Shown: piece by piece, positions 20,508-32,651 of the stretch | How positions within the stretch are numbered: position 1 is the first letter of the stretch | How the letters are laid out: each line of letters begins with the position of its first letter | Assembly: GCA_013176395.1 (NCBI GenBank) | Contig: JABMLP010000011.1 | Coordinates: 868,001 to 932,000, forward strand | DNA from: Venturia oleaginea | Lineage: Eukaryota; Ascomycota; Dothideomycetes; Venturiales; Venturiaceae | DNA: 64,000 bases | Direction of reading: 5' to 3' | Notes under the pieces: generated by a model | What the model was told of the DNA's origin: nothing | Seen by the model: the letters and a program-made list of their open reading frames with translations, nothing else | Databases searched by the model: none | Position numbers and translations under genes: made by a program

Positions 20508-21385
20508 TCACACCTTAGCAGCAGGTGCATTCTTCAAGGCAGCCTCGATATCCTTCTTCAAGCTTTCTGGCTTAGTCGTGCTCGCCCATCGGTTGACAAC
20601 CTTTCCGTCGCGTCCGATCAGGAACTTCTCAAAGTTCCACTTGATGCGCGTGAGTCCCAAAAGACCAGCCTTCTCGTTCTTCAACCATTGGTATAGAGGG
20701 TCTGCGGAATCGCCGTTGACGTCGATTTTACCGAGCACGGGGAAGGAGACACCGTAGTTTAGTTTGCAGAATTCCTGAATCTCGTCATTGGAACCTGGAT
20801 CTTGACCGCCAAATTGGTTGCAGGGGAAGCCGAGGATCTCGAAGTCATCTGGAGGGTGTATTAGCTTCCCAGCGTTCTTCTTGTCTTGTTGTGCAGCAGT
20901 AGAACAATTATATGAGCCATCGAGGAGGGTACTAGCTTACCAGGATATTCTGCCTTGACTTCTTTGTAGAGTTTCTCCAGTCCCTCGAACTGAGGCGTAA
21001 ATCCGCACTTGGAGGCTGTGTTGACAACGAGGACGACCTTGCCCTTGAGCTGTTCAAGAGAATAGGCCGCGCCCTTCTTGTCGACGGGCTTGAAGTCGTA
21101 GAAGGTGGTTGCTGAAGCCATGATTGTGGTTGTTGTAAGGGTTCTTCTTATCGTGGGGTAAGGATGTAGATATCGAGGTGGGTAGGTTCTGTTGAGTGGT
21201 GAAGGAAAGGTAAGCGTTTGTCTGGTGAAAGATAAGCGGACAAGTATGTCGAAGCTTCTGGCAGCTTTTAAGGGGGCGCGATGATTAATGTTGAGGGGCA
21301 TGGACTCGATTTGGATTTGCAATGGCGGGGTTCTAGATCTGAAGGTTACAAAGACTGGAGTTGCCTTGTACAAAGGCCCGGGCAT
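20508..21385 (-). CDS. hyr1: Glutathione-peroxidase-like thiol peroxidase (Gpx3/Hyr1 type)
   Basis: Exons are 20941-21385 (or from ATG 21121) and 20508-20848; the 92-nt intron has donor GTAAGC, branch GCTAATAC and acceptor CCCTCCAG. Starting at 21121 the protein is 173 residues ([10 protein letters not shown]..), the usual length. It has the peroxidatic Cys in [11 protein letters not shown], the Gln in FPCNQFGGQ (with the likely resolving Cys) and the Trp in [11 protein letters not shown]; no selenocysteine. Yeast Gpx3 reduces hydroperoxides using thioredoxin and relays the signal to the Yap1 regulator. The frame is open to an ATG at 21385; that 88-residue extension is Arg/Ser/Thr-rich without acidic clusters ([24 protein letters not shown]) and could be a mitochondrial targeting sequence, so two start sites may be used. 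Confidence 0.93.
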
Positions 21386-21747
21386 CCGTCTATATCCAGG
21401 TAATATGCCGATTTAACTCTTCAAGGCACGGATGTCGTCATTGCCGAGTCCGAGATAGCAGATACTATAGGTTTAGGCATGTCGGGAGAGAAAGCCGTCT
21501 CTTCACTCTATTCCTACGGAGGTACCATTGAAGTCCAGGTCATGGCAGTTTTGGAAGACTCTTGCTCCGTGGTAGTAGCAAGATACCTACATAGCACATC
21601 ATGCTTGAACGCGTGAGGACCGATGCATCAAACCTAAACGGGCATGAATCAACACGCGTTGGACGCGTCGACGTCAATGGCTAATCAACACGCTACAAAT
21701 ACCTCCCCCGAGCTATCCTTATTTTATATACCATCTGTTCATACATT

Positions 21748-21909
21748 ATGCCACTTTACAGCGACCAGCAAGACAAGCAGATCGCAAAAGATACTCTGTT
21801 GGCATTGTCTGAGCAATGGAGAGCAGCTGGCTTCGCTGTCCCGGACACGAGCCGATATTTGGCTATGATTGACGAGACTAGTGATCAAGGATCGGGTGAA
21901 GAATCATGA
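21748..21909 (+). CDS. Short ORF upstream of the SET gene, possible lost N-terminus
   Basis: 53 codons from ATG 21748 (MPLYSDQQDKQIAKDTLLAL, then SEQWRAAGFAVPDTSRYLAM), amphipathic in composition, ending in ..GSGEES and TGA. Past this TGA the same frame continues as a long Glu-Asp run through the microsatellite to about 22130. The arrangement looks like an old N-terminal part of the downstream SET protein, separated by the stop and a later frame change. Confidence 0.35.
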   Translation: MPLYSDQQDKQIAKDTLLALSEQWRAAGFAVPDTSRYLAMIDETSDQGSGEES

Positions 21910-21910
21910 G

Positions 21911-22090
21911 AGGATGAGGATGAGGATGAGGATGAGGATGAGGATGAGGATGAGGATGAGGATGAGGATGAGGATGAGGATGAGGATGAGGATGAGGATG
22001 AGGATGAGGATGAGGATGAGGATGAGGATGAGGATGAGGATGAGGATGAGGATGAGGATGAGGACAGGGATGAGGATGAGGATGAGGACG
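21911..22090 (+). repeat. GAGGAT hexanucleotide microsatellite
   Basis: About 25 perfect copies of GAGGAT/GATGAG run from 21911 to about 22063, followed by imperfect units (GAGGACAGGGAT, GACGAGGAC). Depending on frame the plus strand reads Glu-Asp, Met-Arg or Gly-stop; the Glu-Asp frame is the one open at the 5' side. Confidence 0.95.
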
Positions 22091-22136
22091 AGGACGAGGA
22101 TGCGGTTGAGAGTGAAGATGAGGATGAGAGGAGAAA

Positions 22137-23230
22137 ATGTTGGCGTTTCGTCCAACACCTAACAAAGGAAGCGCAGCTTTTGCTCTCAAAGACATTCCTC
22201 GTGGAACCCGCCTCCTGAAAGAAAAGCCCATCTTTGATCTTGTCGTACACAATGGCGAGTACGATTACATGGCCAACTTCAAAGCCTGGGAAAGGCTACC
22301 GAGACAGACCCAAGACGACTACGTCTCCCTCCACTCCGTTGAACATACCCGCCAGGAAATCCTACAGAAATTAATGCATCGCGGAAAGCAGGTCATGCCC
22401 TTTGTGATTGCAGATAGGATTGCCAACCTGGCCGCCGTGAATGCAGCAAACGGTTTCGGAGATGCTGTCTATAAGTACGCCCCTAGAATCAACCATTCTT
22501 GCACCCCGAACTGCAATCAATCGCCCATGGATCTCAATGGAGGCGAGATGAGGATTCACGCTGTCCGCGATATCAAGAAAGGAGAAGAACTGATAGTCTT
22601 TTATGTTGATCCTGAACAGCCGCAACAGATTCGACAAAGGAGATTGGAAGATTACGAGTTCCTTTGTAAATGCCCGGCATGTGATCTCACGACTCTAGAC
22701 GGCATCAGTGGTGAAAAGAGGAGAGCACAAATGTGGAGGCTGAACCAGGATATCGAGTTCATGAAAGAGAGACTGGGGCTTGATGGACCGACTGGCATCA
22801 AAGGGCCTCTAGCTCCCTTAATTGCAAATAGACGGAGAGGACCAGATCCCGAAAACGCGTTAAGAGTTCTGGAAAGCTTGCACAAGAAAGAGGATTTGGT
22901 GCGCAACAATTTAATAGAGCGGTGAGTGTGATTGCTCAAACTCAACATCTTAACTGACTTTCATAGCTACCATTTTGCATTTCAATGGTACACAAACAGA
23001 ACAACAAAGGTGCCGCGAGGGTCTTCCGAGGCCAGAGTCATTGCTGAGAAGCTAATATTCTGGGGAGACAAGGCTGTTGAGGTATGTCACTCTCTGTTGC
23101 TTTCGTTAGGCTCACTACGCGCTAACGCAACTCGATTTAGAATGATAAGCATGTTCGTGGCGAGGATCACGAAAGTTACCAAGGTCAGAACGGGATTTTA
23201 CAGCAAATCAAACTGGCTTACAATCACTGA
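22137..23230 (+). CDS. SET-domain protein (putative lysine methyltransferase), three exons
   Basis: Exons 22137-22921, 22967-23081 and 23141-23230, with introns of 45 nt (GTGAGT..CATAG) and 59 nt (GTATGT..GCTAAC..TTTAG); 329 residues in total. The SET domain covers about residues 1-180: PTPNKGSAAFALKDIPRGTRL at the N-terminus, the RINHSCTPNC motif near 122 that helps form the S-adenosylmethionine site, the GEELIVFYVD segment near 150, and the post-SET-like cysteines LCKCPAC near 177. The C-terminal third is helical with no recognised domain. Relatives are the many fungal SET proteins of unknown substrate, so a lysine-methyltransferase role is likely but the target is unknown. The frame is closed just upstream by TGA triplets of the microsatellite. 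Confidence 0.82.
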
Positions 23231-23495
23231 AGGTTTAAGTGCGGCAACAAAATTGCGTCTATTTTCCACATTCAGAGCCGACCAGGGGTCCAGTATGGGT
23301 TCATGCAGCCTTGACGGCTTACTAGACTGCAGACTACATGTGGTGGGGCATTCCTGCTTTGAGTCCTCCCTCTACAACCGCATCTGAAAGTCATGAGCGC
23401 AAAACCCCGAACTTTTTGAGTTGAAAGCTTTCACCCCACCAACTTTCCGATCACAAGCTCATCGTCACAGAATACATTAAAATACGCCCTGAGAA

Positions 23496-24318
23496 ATGAA
23501 AGTCTTACGTTCGACCTCACACTTTGCAGATACAGCAGCAGCTACAATGAACTCTCCCTTGTTACCATCAGAGAACAGGCTTTGCGAAAGCTGTGAGGCC
23601 ATGTTGCACATATTGCACACATCTATCCACGAGATAAATCGTGGAGATGAGAATCATGAGCATCATAAGACCCCTGAATTGACAATGGCATCTATAGAGC
23701 TTGGCTGTCGAATATGTTGTGTGCTCGATTCACATCACCGACGCCGTCAAAGAGGCGTTCATCCGGACACCTATACATATTTAGAGGTCTTCAGCACGCT
23801 GAAGCCTGCTGGCAGTACGGACATGCGCTCGAAGGTCAGCAATGGAGCGCAGCCTAGCTCAAGACCCAGAGAGCATACACAACCTGACCGTGTTTCCTGG
23901 AGACAACTCGACTTATCTTTCAACACGACAAACCTGTTACACTCCATCGCTACGTGAAACAGCTGACTACGTCGATTTCACCCTTCTTGCGGCAAATTGG
24001 TTGTCCAATTGCATGGCAGGAGCGCTCAAGCCACAAAGATTGCCTAGGATTGTCCAATCACGCTTTTACCCAAAGAGACACGTCGAAATCTGGGTAGTCA
24101 ATGTGTACATATCCTTGAAAGATACCACAGTCGCACAAGCAGTATTGCGCGCTCTCTTCCTGTTGAGGAAAAGGGCCTTTGATACAAGACTTCTGTGCTG
24201 CGGTCGATCCCAAGAGCCTACCACAGACAACTCAAGAAACCATTCCTGTGACCAAAGAACTCGAAATCGATTACCCTTAGGTCGAGTCTCCATATATCAT
24301 CCAAGATGGGGTTCATGA
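23496..24318 (+). pseudogene. HET-like (heterokaryon-incompatibility) gene relic
   Basis: The 5' frame from about 23547 (MNSPLLPSENRLCESCEAML) shows the Cys-rich N-terminal pattern common ahead of HET domains (LCESCEAM.., HHKTPELTMASIELGCRICCVL). A second frame from about 23842 carries ADYVDFTLLAANWLSNCM, resembling the segment just before the PTRLIDV motif, here degraded to FYPKRHVEIW. The two frames overlap only after a shift, and the catalytic-like HET core (Y.TLSHCWG) is missing. I read it as a truncated, frameshifted relic. Family assignment rests on pattern, not on a complete domain. Confidence 0.5.
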
Positions 24319-27300
24319 GGAAGATTTGGGAGATATACGCTGGCGAAATGGGGCAAGATCTATTCGAATTGCGTTCTCAACTTATCAGCCGACCAATCAA
24401 CAAGTTAGTCGATCGAAGAAGGGCTCTTGGGTCAGCGAGAATGGCTACGCACCATTGAGTCCTCTTTTCACCACCGCACAATTCAATTAGGACCGTTCCA
24501 CTTTGTCAATACATGTTAATTTCTCTTACTGTCTTACAATTCTGCTCGAATGTACATGAGAAATAATGCTCAACACTTTATCATTAAGGAATTGCCTCCA
24601 GTACACCTTCTCCTGGCCCATCTAAAAAGTCCTCTGCAACAACTTCCGGTAACTGTCTCCCTTCAGCCCCATGTCTATCTCCTCAAAATAGCGACACGTG
24701 TTTTGTACTGAAATCAACAAAGGGTTCAAGAGCTGCGAGATCCCACCATACCAGTCCTAACATGCCGATATCGCCTGTGCGTGCACATTAGTTATTGGCG
24801 GGGGTAGCCTAGATAGTACGCTAGTAAAGGGTAAGTAAGATATGAAGAAGGCGAGGTAGCCAAGGGAGATAGACAGCCCGTCTTCAGGTACCTTTGCGAT
24901 CCAATTATCTTCTCAACTTCCCGACCTCCATCTCCAAAATCTTGGTGAGGGAGGTCGGAGTCGGAGGTTTATGGGATATGTATAGATAGATGGTAAAGGG
25001 TTTATTAGGTATGTCCAGTTTACTACTTAAGACCGGACTCGTGTATGGGATTTTGGTTATACGATTATACCGCTACCGCCCTCTACTTTATTCGATACGG
25101 TAGTATGTTATCTCATAGTTGGTGGGTCTAATCCCCTATTTATTAATAGGTATCGCTATTTCGCTCCATCTACTACATATAATATGGCGGCAGATATAGT
25201 TATAAACTTATATATCGGTAACAATCCTTAGTTCAATCAAATTTGACTAGTTACATCAATTCGCAAAATTTGAACTTGACCTATATTGTTGAAAGTGGAG
25301 TGGATCTAGTACCAGAGTTACGGTAACGGTAACGGTAACGGTATCGGTTATCAGATGGGGAATACCTGCTGAAGTTTGGTGACTACCCTCTAACTTCTAG
25401 GGGGTGTACAAATAGCTCCACCCGAAGAGTACAACCGATGTGACGGTGACAGAGACCTATAAAACCTCGAGGTCACATAGGAGTAGAAAGTTGCGGCATC
25501 AAACCGCCAACGGCTGCCGACAAATGCAGCGAACGCAACGACCAGCGTCTTCTTCTCTTGTGGGCTGAGGGAAATTACCGTATCCTGGCCATTTTTTTGC
25601 AATTGAGGCCATTTTGCGGTAGAGATCAGGAAAATCGCCAGGCTGGTGGGAAGCGGACATCTAGCCTCAAGAGCGTGTTTGTCTTTCTGGAAAAAGTGGC
25701 GAGATACCAAGCTTGCAGAGCAACTTCACTGATGGTCTACAGTAGATCGATGGCAACCTCGATAACCAAGCTCGGCGAGTTTCTAGGAATCGCTCGTACC
25801 ACACCAACGGCGGCGCCACTTCTTTGAAATGTTTTAGGGAATAAAAATATCAAGGCTCGTCAAGTCTTCGCCAAATGGTCAAGCATGCAATGATCCAGCC
25901 AGAGGAACGTGCCTACTCGCGATGAGCGGGACACTTGCACTTATCGGTTGTTTCTTTTTGCCTAGAGAAGGTGAGATATTGTTAGCATCTGTTCTCGAAC
26001 AGCCAATGATCAGATCTGTTCGACATGATTTGATGGATTAGCGATGTCGGGGTAGCTTGAAAAGGGAAATGCTCTTTACAATACAAGGCTGCCGCCAAGG
26101 AGGAGAGAGAGGCCGCCGTAGAGGCAGACGCCTTACGGAAGCTACGGTGATTATGCTAGTGTCAAGCCGTTGCCCCCAGCAGGCTACGGCAGCTACTGGG
26201 CCCAGCTGGTGGATATTATCGTGATGAGGATGGTGGAAAAAAAGGATGGTGTCACCTAAAAAGGTCTCGGAGAAAGTTGTGAGAGCAAAGGCGGAGAGCC
26301 GAAAGAAGCGTGCACCACGCGCTTGGCTTAGGGTCCCAACCCCGACCATCCCCTGAACCGTTACCGTCCTGCTAACAAATGTTCCCTTCCTCATGTCCAC
26401 TAGAAGAACAGAGATCTCCGGCTGCAGAGCACTACTCTTTGGGGCTGTGGAAAAGGACTTAAGATCCCAGAGAAGGGTAAAAACTCACAACTCCAATGGA
26501 CATGGGATGCTCACCTGGCGAACCCTCGTACTCACTTCTGCTGCCAACACACAAATCACGAATCCTTGATGGCTTGTTTGCTAACTCTCTGCATTGCCAT
26601 AGAGCCACTGCCCTTCAGACGCCAACTTAGACCCTCGTATTCTGATCATCCTTTGAAGTCTTGCCCTCGATGGTGATGGTCTCACTGAACCTCAGTACCT
26701 CAAAAGCAGTCGCATATTCTAGAACTTTTCAGTTGTTGTCGAGAAATTGGATTCCAATCTCACAAATTGTCTGCACTGGAGCCAGCACTGCGCCCCAAAC
26801 TTCGGCGCCTTACACCCCATTCTTTAGACTCAGCTCGGGCACCAGAATAGCACACGTCACTTGGACGTCCCTGGCCTGTCCACCTCCGCAGTAAGGCATC
26901 TCAACTCGCTAAAACACATGCGGCTCTGATTTCGAGACATGTCAAATCAAAAGCCTTGCTTATACAATCATCTCGGTTCAAAAGGAGCTAATTCGAGCAG
27001 ATCTACGACGGGGTAACTGGACGCCCTGAGGCAGCCCGCTGGAGCAGCCTTCTTTCCTTATTAGCACCATCAACGACTCGACTTGGCATGTACAAACCGA
27101 GTCTCCATCAAATATAATTCTTCATTACATGCGCGGCACAGGGGCCACAGGGCGTTCACTGACGGTAGAGGATGGCCCTGCAGAGAAAGTACACCGCCCT
27201 CGAAGGAGAACGAGCTGACGCTGGAAGGACGGCACATGTAACCGTTTCCTAGTACAAAGATACATGCTTCTTACCGTGAACCCTCTGACGGTTCCATCAT

Positions 27301-27449
27301 CATTCTCTCTTTTTCTCAAGTAGTTCCATACCAAAGCTATAATTTAATCTCTTCATTATCCACCACACGCTTCATACCCAGGTCCACTTCTTATTTTTAG
27401 CTAATAGTAATACTTTTACGCCTTTCCAAAACCCAAAAATTTCCTCACT
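24319..27449. other. Gene-poor interval with AT-rich patches
   Basis: No gene with family support. About 24980-25260 is AT-rich with many TA steps, as expected of RIP-mutated DNA. A short GGTAAC tandem repeat lies at 25318-25350. On the minus strand at about 26600-26890 there are long open codon runs interrupted by TAA and TGA, perhaps a decayed gene that I cannot name. The last 150 bp (pyrimidine- and A-rich) is the probable laccase promoter and leader. Confidence 0.4.
25318..25350 (+). repeat. GGTAAC hexanucleotide tandem repeat
   Basis: Four to five consecutive GGTAAC units, the last imperfect; too short and of the wrong unit for a fungal telomere repeat (TTAGGG). Confidence 0.8.
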
Positions 27450-29519
27450 ATGAAGTTGACGTACATGCTGCCACTAAGCATGGCATCAATTGCCAGAGCA
27501 GCCATTCCAACCAATTATCACAGCATGGCCATGGCTATTCGGGCTGGTTTGGGAGGTTCAGAAATCAACAGCGGTCCTCCAAAAGACCCAACATCAGCTG
27601 GCAGCACGCCTTCTCCGACTATGCCATCATTCGCCAACAGGACAAACCCTGATCCCGACACGCCACTGATTGCTTCCTCCAGCGATCGAAAACCAAGTTC
27701 TGGACGTACTGGCAACTCTGCCAGTGACAGATCCCAATGGGGCCAATACAACATTGACACCGACTATGAGAGAGTTGTTCCAGAAACCGGTGTTACACGC
27801 GAGTACTGGCTTGATTTGAAACAGGTCACTTTATCTCCAGACGGTGTACCGAGGACTGTTCTTACTGTCAATGGAACCATGCCTGGTCCTACACTTACTG
27901 CCGACTGGGGAGACTTCATCGTCGTTCATGTTAGGAATAGCTTGTTTGAGAATCAAAATGGTACCTCGATACATTGGTATGTGGTTTTGATTCCTTTCCT
28001 TCTCACATCTGGAGAAAGGCTGACCATTTCTTCTTCAGGCATGGAATCCGTCAATTGGGCACGCCCCAAATGGACGGTGTTGTCAGTATTACCCAATGCC
28101 CTTCTGCACCTGGAGAAAGCTACACCTACAAGTTCCGAGCGACGCAATATGGCTCTTCCTGGTATGTCCTAACCTGCATCGTTCAATTCAAGTCTAATGA
28201 CTTAGGTACCATTCCCATTTCGCACTTCAAGCATGGGAAGGAGTATTTGGCGGGATCATTATCAATGGGCCCGCCACTGCGAACTATGACGAAGATCTTG
28301 GGAATCTCTTCCTTCAAGATTGGTCTCACCGAACTGTCGATTCGCTATACCGCGGCCATGAACTCACTGGAAACACCACGTTGGATACCGGACTCATCAA
28401 TGGCACGAATGTCTACGGGAATAATGCGACAGGACACCGTTTCAGCACAAACTTTGTGGAGGGAACATCCTATCTTCTACGCCTTGTCAATGTTGCGATC
28501 GACACTCATTTCAAGTTCTCAATCGACAATCATACCATGACCGTGATCGAGGCCGACTGGGTTCCGATAGTGCCCTACACTACGAAGACTCTCAATATTG
28601 CCATGGGGCAGCGCTATGATGTGATTGTCAAAGCTGATCAAGGTGCCGTCGCTAAAGACTTTTGGATGCGTGCTATACCACAGGTTACCTGCTCATTCAA
28701 CAATTTCCCCAATGATATCAGAGGCGTGGTGCATTACGGATCGTCTTCGAGAACACCTAAAACGATGGGGTACAGCTATAAAGATGAGTGTGTCGATGAG
28801 CCGTATGCCAATCTCGTCCCTCATGTGCGCCAAACTGTGGGCCCATCCAGTATCTCAGAGACCAAAGATGTCAACGCAATCAAGAATGCGGAGGGTCTCT
28901 TTCGATGGACAGTTGGTGGCACTGCAATGAATGTGGAATGGGGTAATCCTGTAAGACTCGTCATTCAACCATATCCTCTTTCTCTACTAACTGTTCACAG
29001 ACCTTTTCCCAGCTATTGGAAAACACGCAGACGACTTTCACAAACACATCGAATGCTATCCAGCTGCCGAATGCTAACCAATGGGTTCATGTCTTGATCA
29101 CAACTTTAATTCCAGTTCCCCATCCAATCCACATGCACGGCCACGACATCTTCGTGCTAGCGCAAGGAACAGGAAACTACTCTTCCAGTGTTCCATTGAA
29201 GCTCGACAATCCGCCTCGAAGAGATGTTGCGCTTCTCCCGGCTGGTGGATACCTGGTCGTTGCATTCGAGACCAATAACCCTGGTGCTTGGGTGCTGCAT
29301 TGGTAAGATCACTTCACCAGTAACTTTGAACAAGACGCTGACCTAATTTGTAGTCACATTGGCTGGCATGTCATGGAGGGGTTTGCTGTCCAGTTCATCG
29401 AACGTCCCGCCGAGATCCGTGCGCTTCTCGATACCGAAACCCTGAACTCCACGTGTGCGAGTTGGAATGGCCATGTTGTCACCAAATCGATCAAGCAGAC
29501 GGATGATTCGGGAGTGTGA
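27450..29519 (+). CDS. Laccase (ascomycete-type multicopper oxidase), five exons
   Basis: Exons 27450-27976, 28039-28161, 28206-28950, 29001-29302 and 29354-29519 give 620 residues; all four introns (44-62 nt) have GT-AG ends. A signal peptide (MKLTYMLPLSMASIARA) is followed by about 80 Ser/Pro-rich residues. All four copper clusters are present once spliced: HWHGIRQ near 176, WYHSHFALQAWEG near 217, HPIHMHGHDIF near 498 and HCHIGWHVMEGF near 566. The residue ten after the T1 cysteine is Phe, as in high-potential laccases. The protein ends DSGV, the C-terminal plug diagnostic of ascomycete laccases, which argues for an intact gene. Laccases oxidise phenols with reduction of O2 to water and act outside the cell in lignin, pigment or phenolic detoxification chemistry; the physiological substrate here is unknown. 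Confidence 0.95.
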
Positions 29520-30602
29520 AAGCTGGACGAAGTGTTGGGACCATGATTGAAGCCGAGAAAGAAGAGACGGACGCCAAAGCGCGCTCTCAGACAATTGCGA
29601 TACGCGAAGTGGTAGTGGTGAGAGGATCTATCACACAATGAGGTCAGTCCCAATAACACGGCCATGATTGAGATGGCTTGGTCGCTCTACGCCGCCGCGA
29701 TCGATGTTGCGGGCACGGGGTCAAGCTGTGGGAGGAGATTTGAAGCGAGATGGTACAGGCTGGAGATGTCACTCGCGGGGATGTGAACGAGTAGGTATTC
29801 CTACTGCGAGCTTTTGATGAGCTTACGGTCTGCACTCATCATGATAACTGCTCTGGCGTATCTAAGATACGATAGTAGTTACCGATCAAAGACCTAAAAT
29901 TTGACATCTGTCTATCCTTTGATCTGATGATTCAAGACGTCCGTGGGTCAAAACAATAAGAAAAATTGTTTGCAAATGAACTCGGGGCTTGATCTCTAAT
30001 GGTATAAGCAAAGATTATGCTACCATCAGCAGCAGCAGCCTACTCGACCGTGTTGGAGTAATTTCTGGTGGGGACGATGCGATGGTAGTTTGTCAATTGG
30101 GGTAGCGAAAAAAGCGCTTCTTTGGGATCTTGCCTAGGAGAAATTAAGGTACTACTGATACTTTACACCCAAAACACATTCGCGAAGACATTCACTCCAC
30201 GACGTCAAGTTTACTACCGAGACCAACCAGACTACTCTCTTATTTTCTCATTCGTTCTCCTCCATCGCCTCTTACTACGGTCGTGCTTCGCGACTTTTCC
30301 CCCCCCCCCACGATTTATATAGTGTGATTTCCTAACACAGATCTTGACATTTATGGGATCTTATACTGTAATATTTCCCGCGGGATTACAGCTTAAACAG
30401 TAACAGTAAGATTTTTGGTATTGTAATTACAGCGAATACAATGCGGTTTTATGATGAAAATAATACGGTTTATACGGCGATTTACGAGGCGATTCACGAC
30501 GGAGTTCTTACGATGGAGAGAGGAAAGCAAGAAGAAAGGGAAGCGGCTACTCTCAAGGAAAGAGAGAAAGAAATAACAGGTGGAGCCTACAATAAGAAGG
30601 CC

Positions 30603-30622
30603 GGGGGGGGGGGGGGGGGGGG
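30603..30622 (+). repeat. Poly-G run
   Basis: Twenty consecutive G. Confidence 0.95.
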
Positions 30623-31460
30623 AGAAAGGGGATAGAAAAGTAGGTATATAGGAATGGCACTATTCTCTTTCGCGGAGAGCTCTTTCTTAGAAATCTTGGG
30701 ATCGGGTGTCGAAGACGGATGTTACGCCTCCACGCCGGTGACACCTGGGAACCTCTTATCTCTTCCGAGTTCAAGAGAGCCAGAGTAACAACGCAGTTTA
30801 GAGCTTCTATCTCCCTCATACGTTTAACCCGTACGGAGAAGCGACTTTTTTACGTAACCGAAGGACACACTCTCTCTTTCTCTCTCTCGCAGGTATGGAA
30901 GATCTTGTTATCTTATACCCTACGGTACCGAATTTATTCGTTATTACGGTAAGTATCCCCCTTAGGTAGCTGCTAGCTATCTAGATCTTACGGCTAATAA
31001 CTAAGGAGAGAAAGTACCCTGGCCTCTTCTTTCTTACGGCGAGAGAGGGGAGGTATTAGGAGAGAAACATCCTACCCTAGGATAATCTTAACTTAGTACT
31101 TACAGACTTTTCAAGGACGTAAGAGCCTAAGATAGGAGGTAAAAGCAAGGTATTTTAGGACGGACTACTAGATATGCTCTCCCAGCCTTACCTTCCAAAA
31201 AAGGAACCGGGACGAGTAGCCTAGAGTTTTAATTCCTCTACGTCTTTACGGCCAATCTTACTCTTTATTAGGAAAGAAAGGCCCATTTAAAAGACGGTTC
31301 TACGATTAGTCATATCAGTACCTCTTCGTAGGGGAAGAGACTAGGTATGCTTTTCAAGTGGCTTAAAGGGAGCATTTTCTTAGGTTGGAGTCACGCACGA
31401 CAATTATTGTACAGCAGACAGTCTTCTTAAGCCTTAGAATTTTAAAACAAATTCATGCAG

Positions 31461-31566
31461 AAATCTTGGGATCGTCTCTAACTCAGAGAACGTTGGCAGC
31501 AATACGACGTATTGATACATTGATTACCGCCAAGATTCTCTGAGTTTGAGACGATCTCGAAATCTT
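31461..31566. repeat. Fold-back inverted repeat
   Basis: Arms 31461-31499 and 31527-31566 are about 40 bp each (AAATCTTGGGATCGTCTC.. against AAGATTTCGAGATCGTCTC.. on the other strand), roughly 80-85 percent complementary around a loop of about 27 nt. It is small enough to be a degenerate MITE or a hairpin. Confidence 0.75.
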
Positions 31567-32651
31567 AGCTGTACTCCCCTGCGATTTGCACTGTCTGGGG
31601 TTGTAAATTACAACGTGTAACCGTAGTGTCTCCCATCCACTAAGCGAGCTCTTAAGGACCATTTCCTACATAGCAGAACCCCCAATCAGAACTGCCATTA
31701 CTTCTGCCCGCTTGATTGCAACAACCATCAAAGTCGACAAAAGAGACTGTAGATCGTCGGAAATCGCACTAGGACCCGTCAGCCCGCGATAAAGCTTATG
31801 AGTAATCAACTTACTATATCACGTTCGCCTGTCCGGGTGATCGTTCCACGGGCTTTCTTGCAGCAGTCTAGTGATGCGAAATGCTTCCAAGCACCGCCAG
31901 ACTTTACATTGCAGCAACCCCCCACTTGACCTAAGGCGGATACGGTCCCGATACTACGAGTTGTTAGATCTGGCCCAAGGTACTATCTTACGGATTGATC
32001 GTTATTAAGGGCAAGGGATTCGAAGAACAAATCATACTTACACAGTAGCTGTAGGGAAGAGGAGGGCAGAGAGCTGCATTGTGGCTGTAGGGATGGATGA
32101 CTAAAAACTGAACCTCTTGACGTACAGGTACCCTCTACATATCTACCTATTGAAGAGCTTTTTTATGTTTAAGTTGGACGGCTTGTCTTCTACCGTGGAA
32201 CGAGGCACTACCAAACGAGGCGGCTAAGTATAGACAGAATACATTGCAATATACGGACAAACTATAGTAGGCCACTGAAAAGTCTACGGATGTACTATGG
32301 TCTGGAGGGTATTATTGTGGTTTGTGCATCAACGTGGCATTCTCAAGCGTTTGACTGGTTGATTGAGTGATTCTGGGAACTGCTGAAACAGGTAGATCAG
32401 TTAATTCTTACCCCTCAAGTAATAAGATGTCCTCTAAAAATAGGGAATAAAAGGCTTTATTATATAGAGCGGTCTTAGGAGTCGTTAGCCGTTAATATGT
32501 TGTTACCTCGGCGTAGATTGAAATCGCGGGCGTTACTTGGTTAATTAGTCAGTCAAATACTAGAGAATGTTCACGTTGATGCACAAAGGACAATAGAAAG
32601 GGTGACGATCGATAATAATTGCGAAGTGAAGAGAGATAGACCAAAAATGAA

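Noticed and set aside
21869..22252. Long Met-Arg, Ser and His-Pro repeat ORFs on both strands
   Set aside because: They are frame readings of the GAGGAT microsatellite, not genes.
25318..25350. GGTAAC repeat considered as an internal telomere tract
   Set aside because: The unit differs from TTAGGG and only four to five copies are present.
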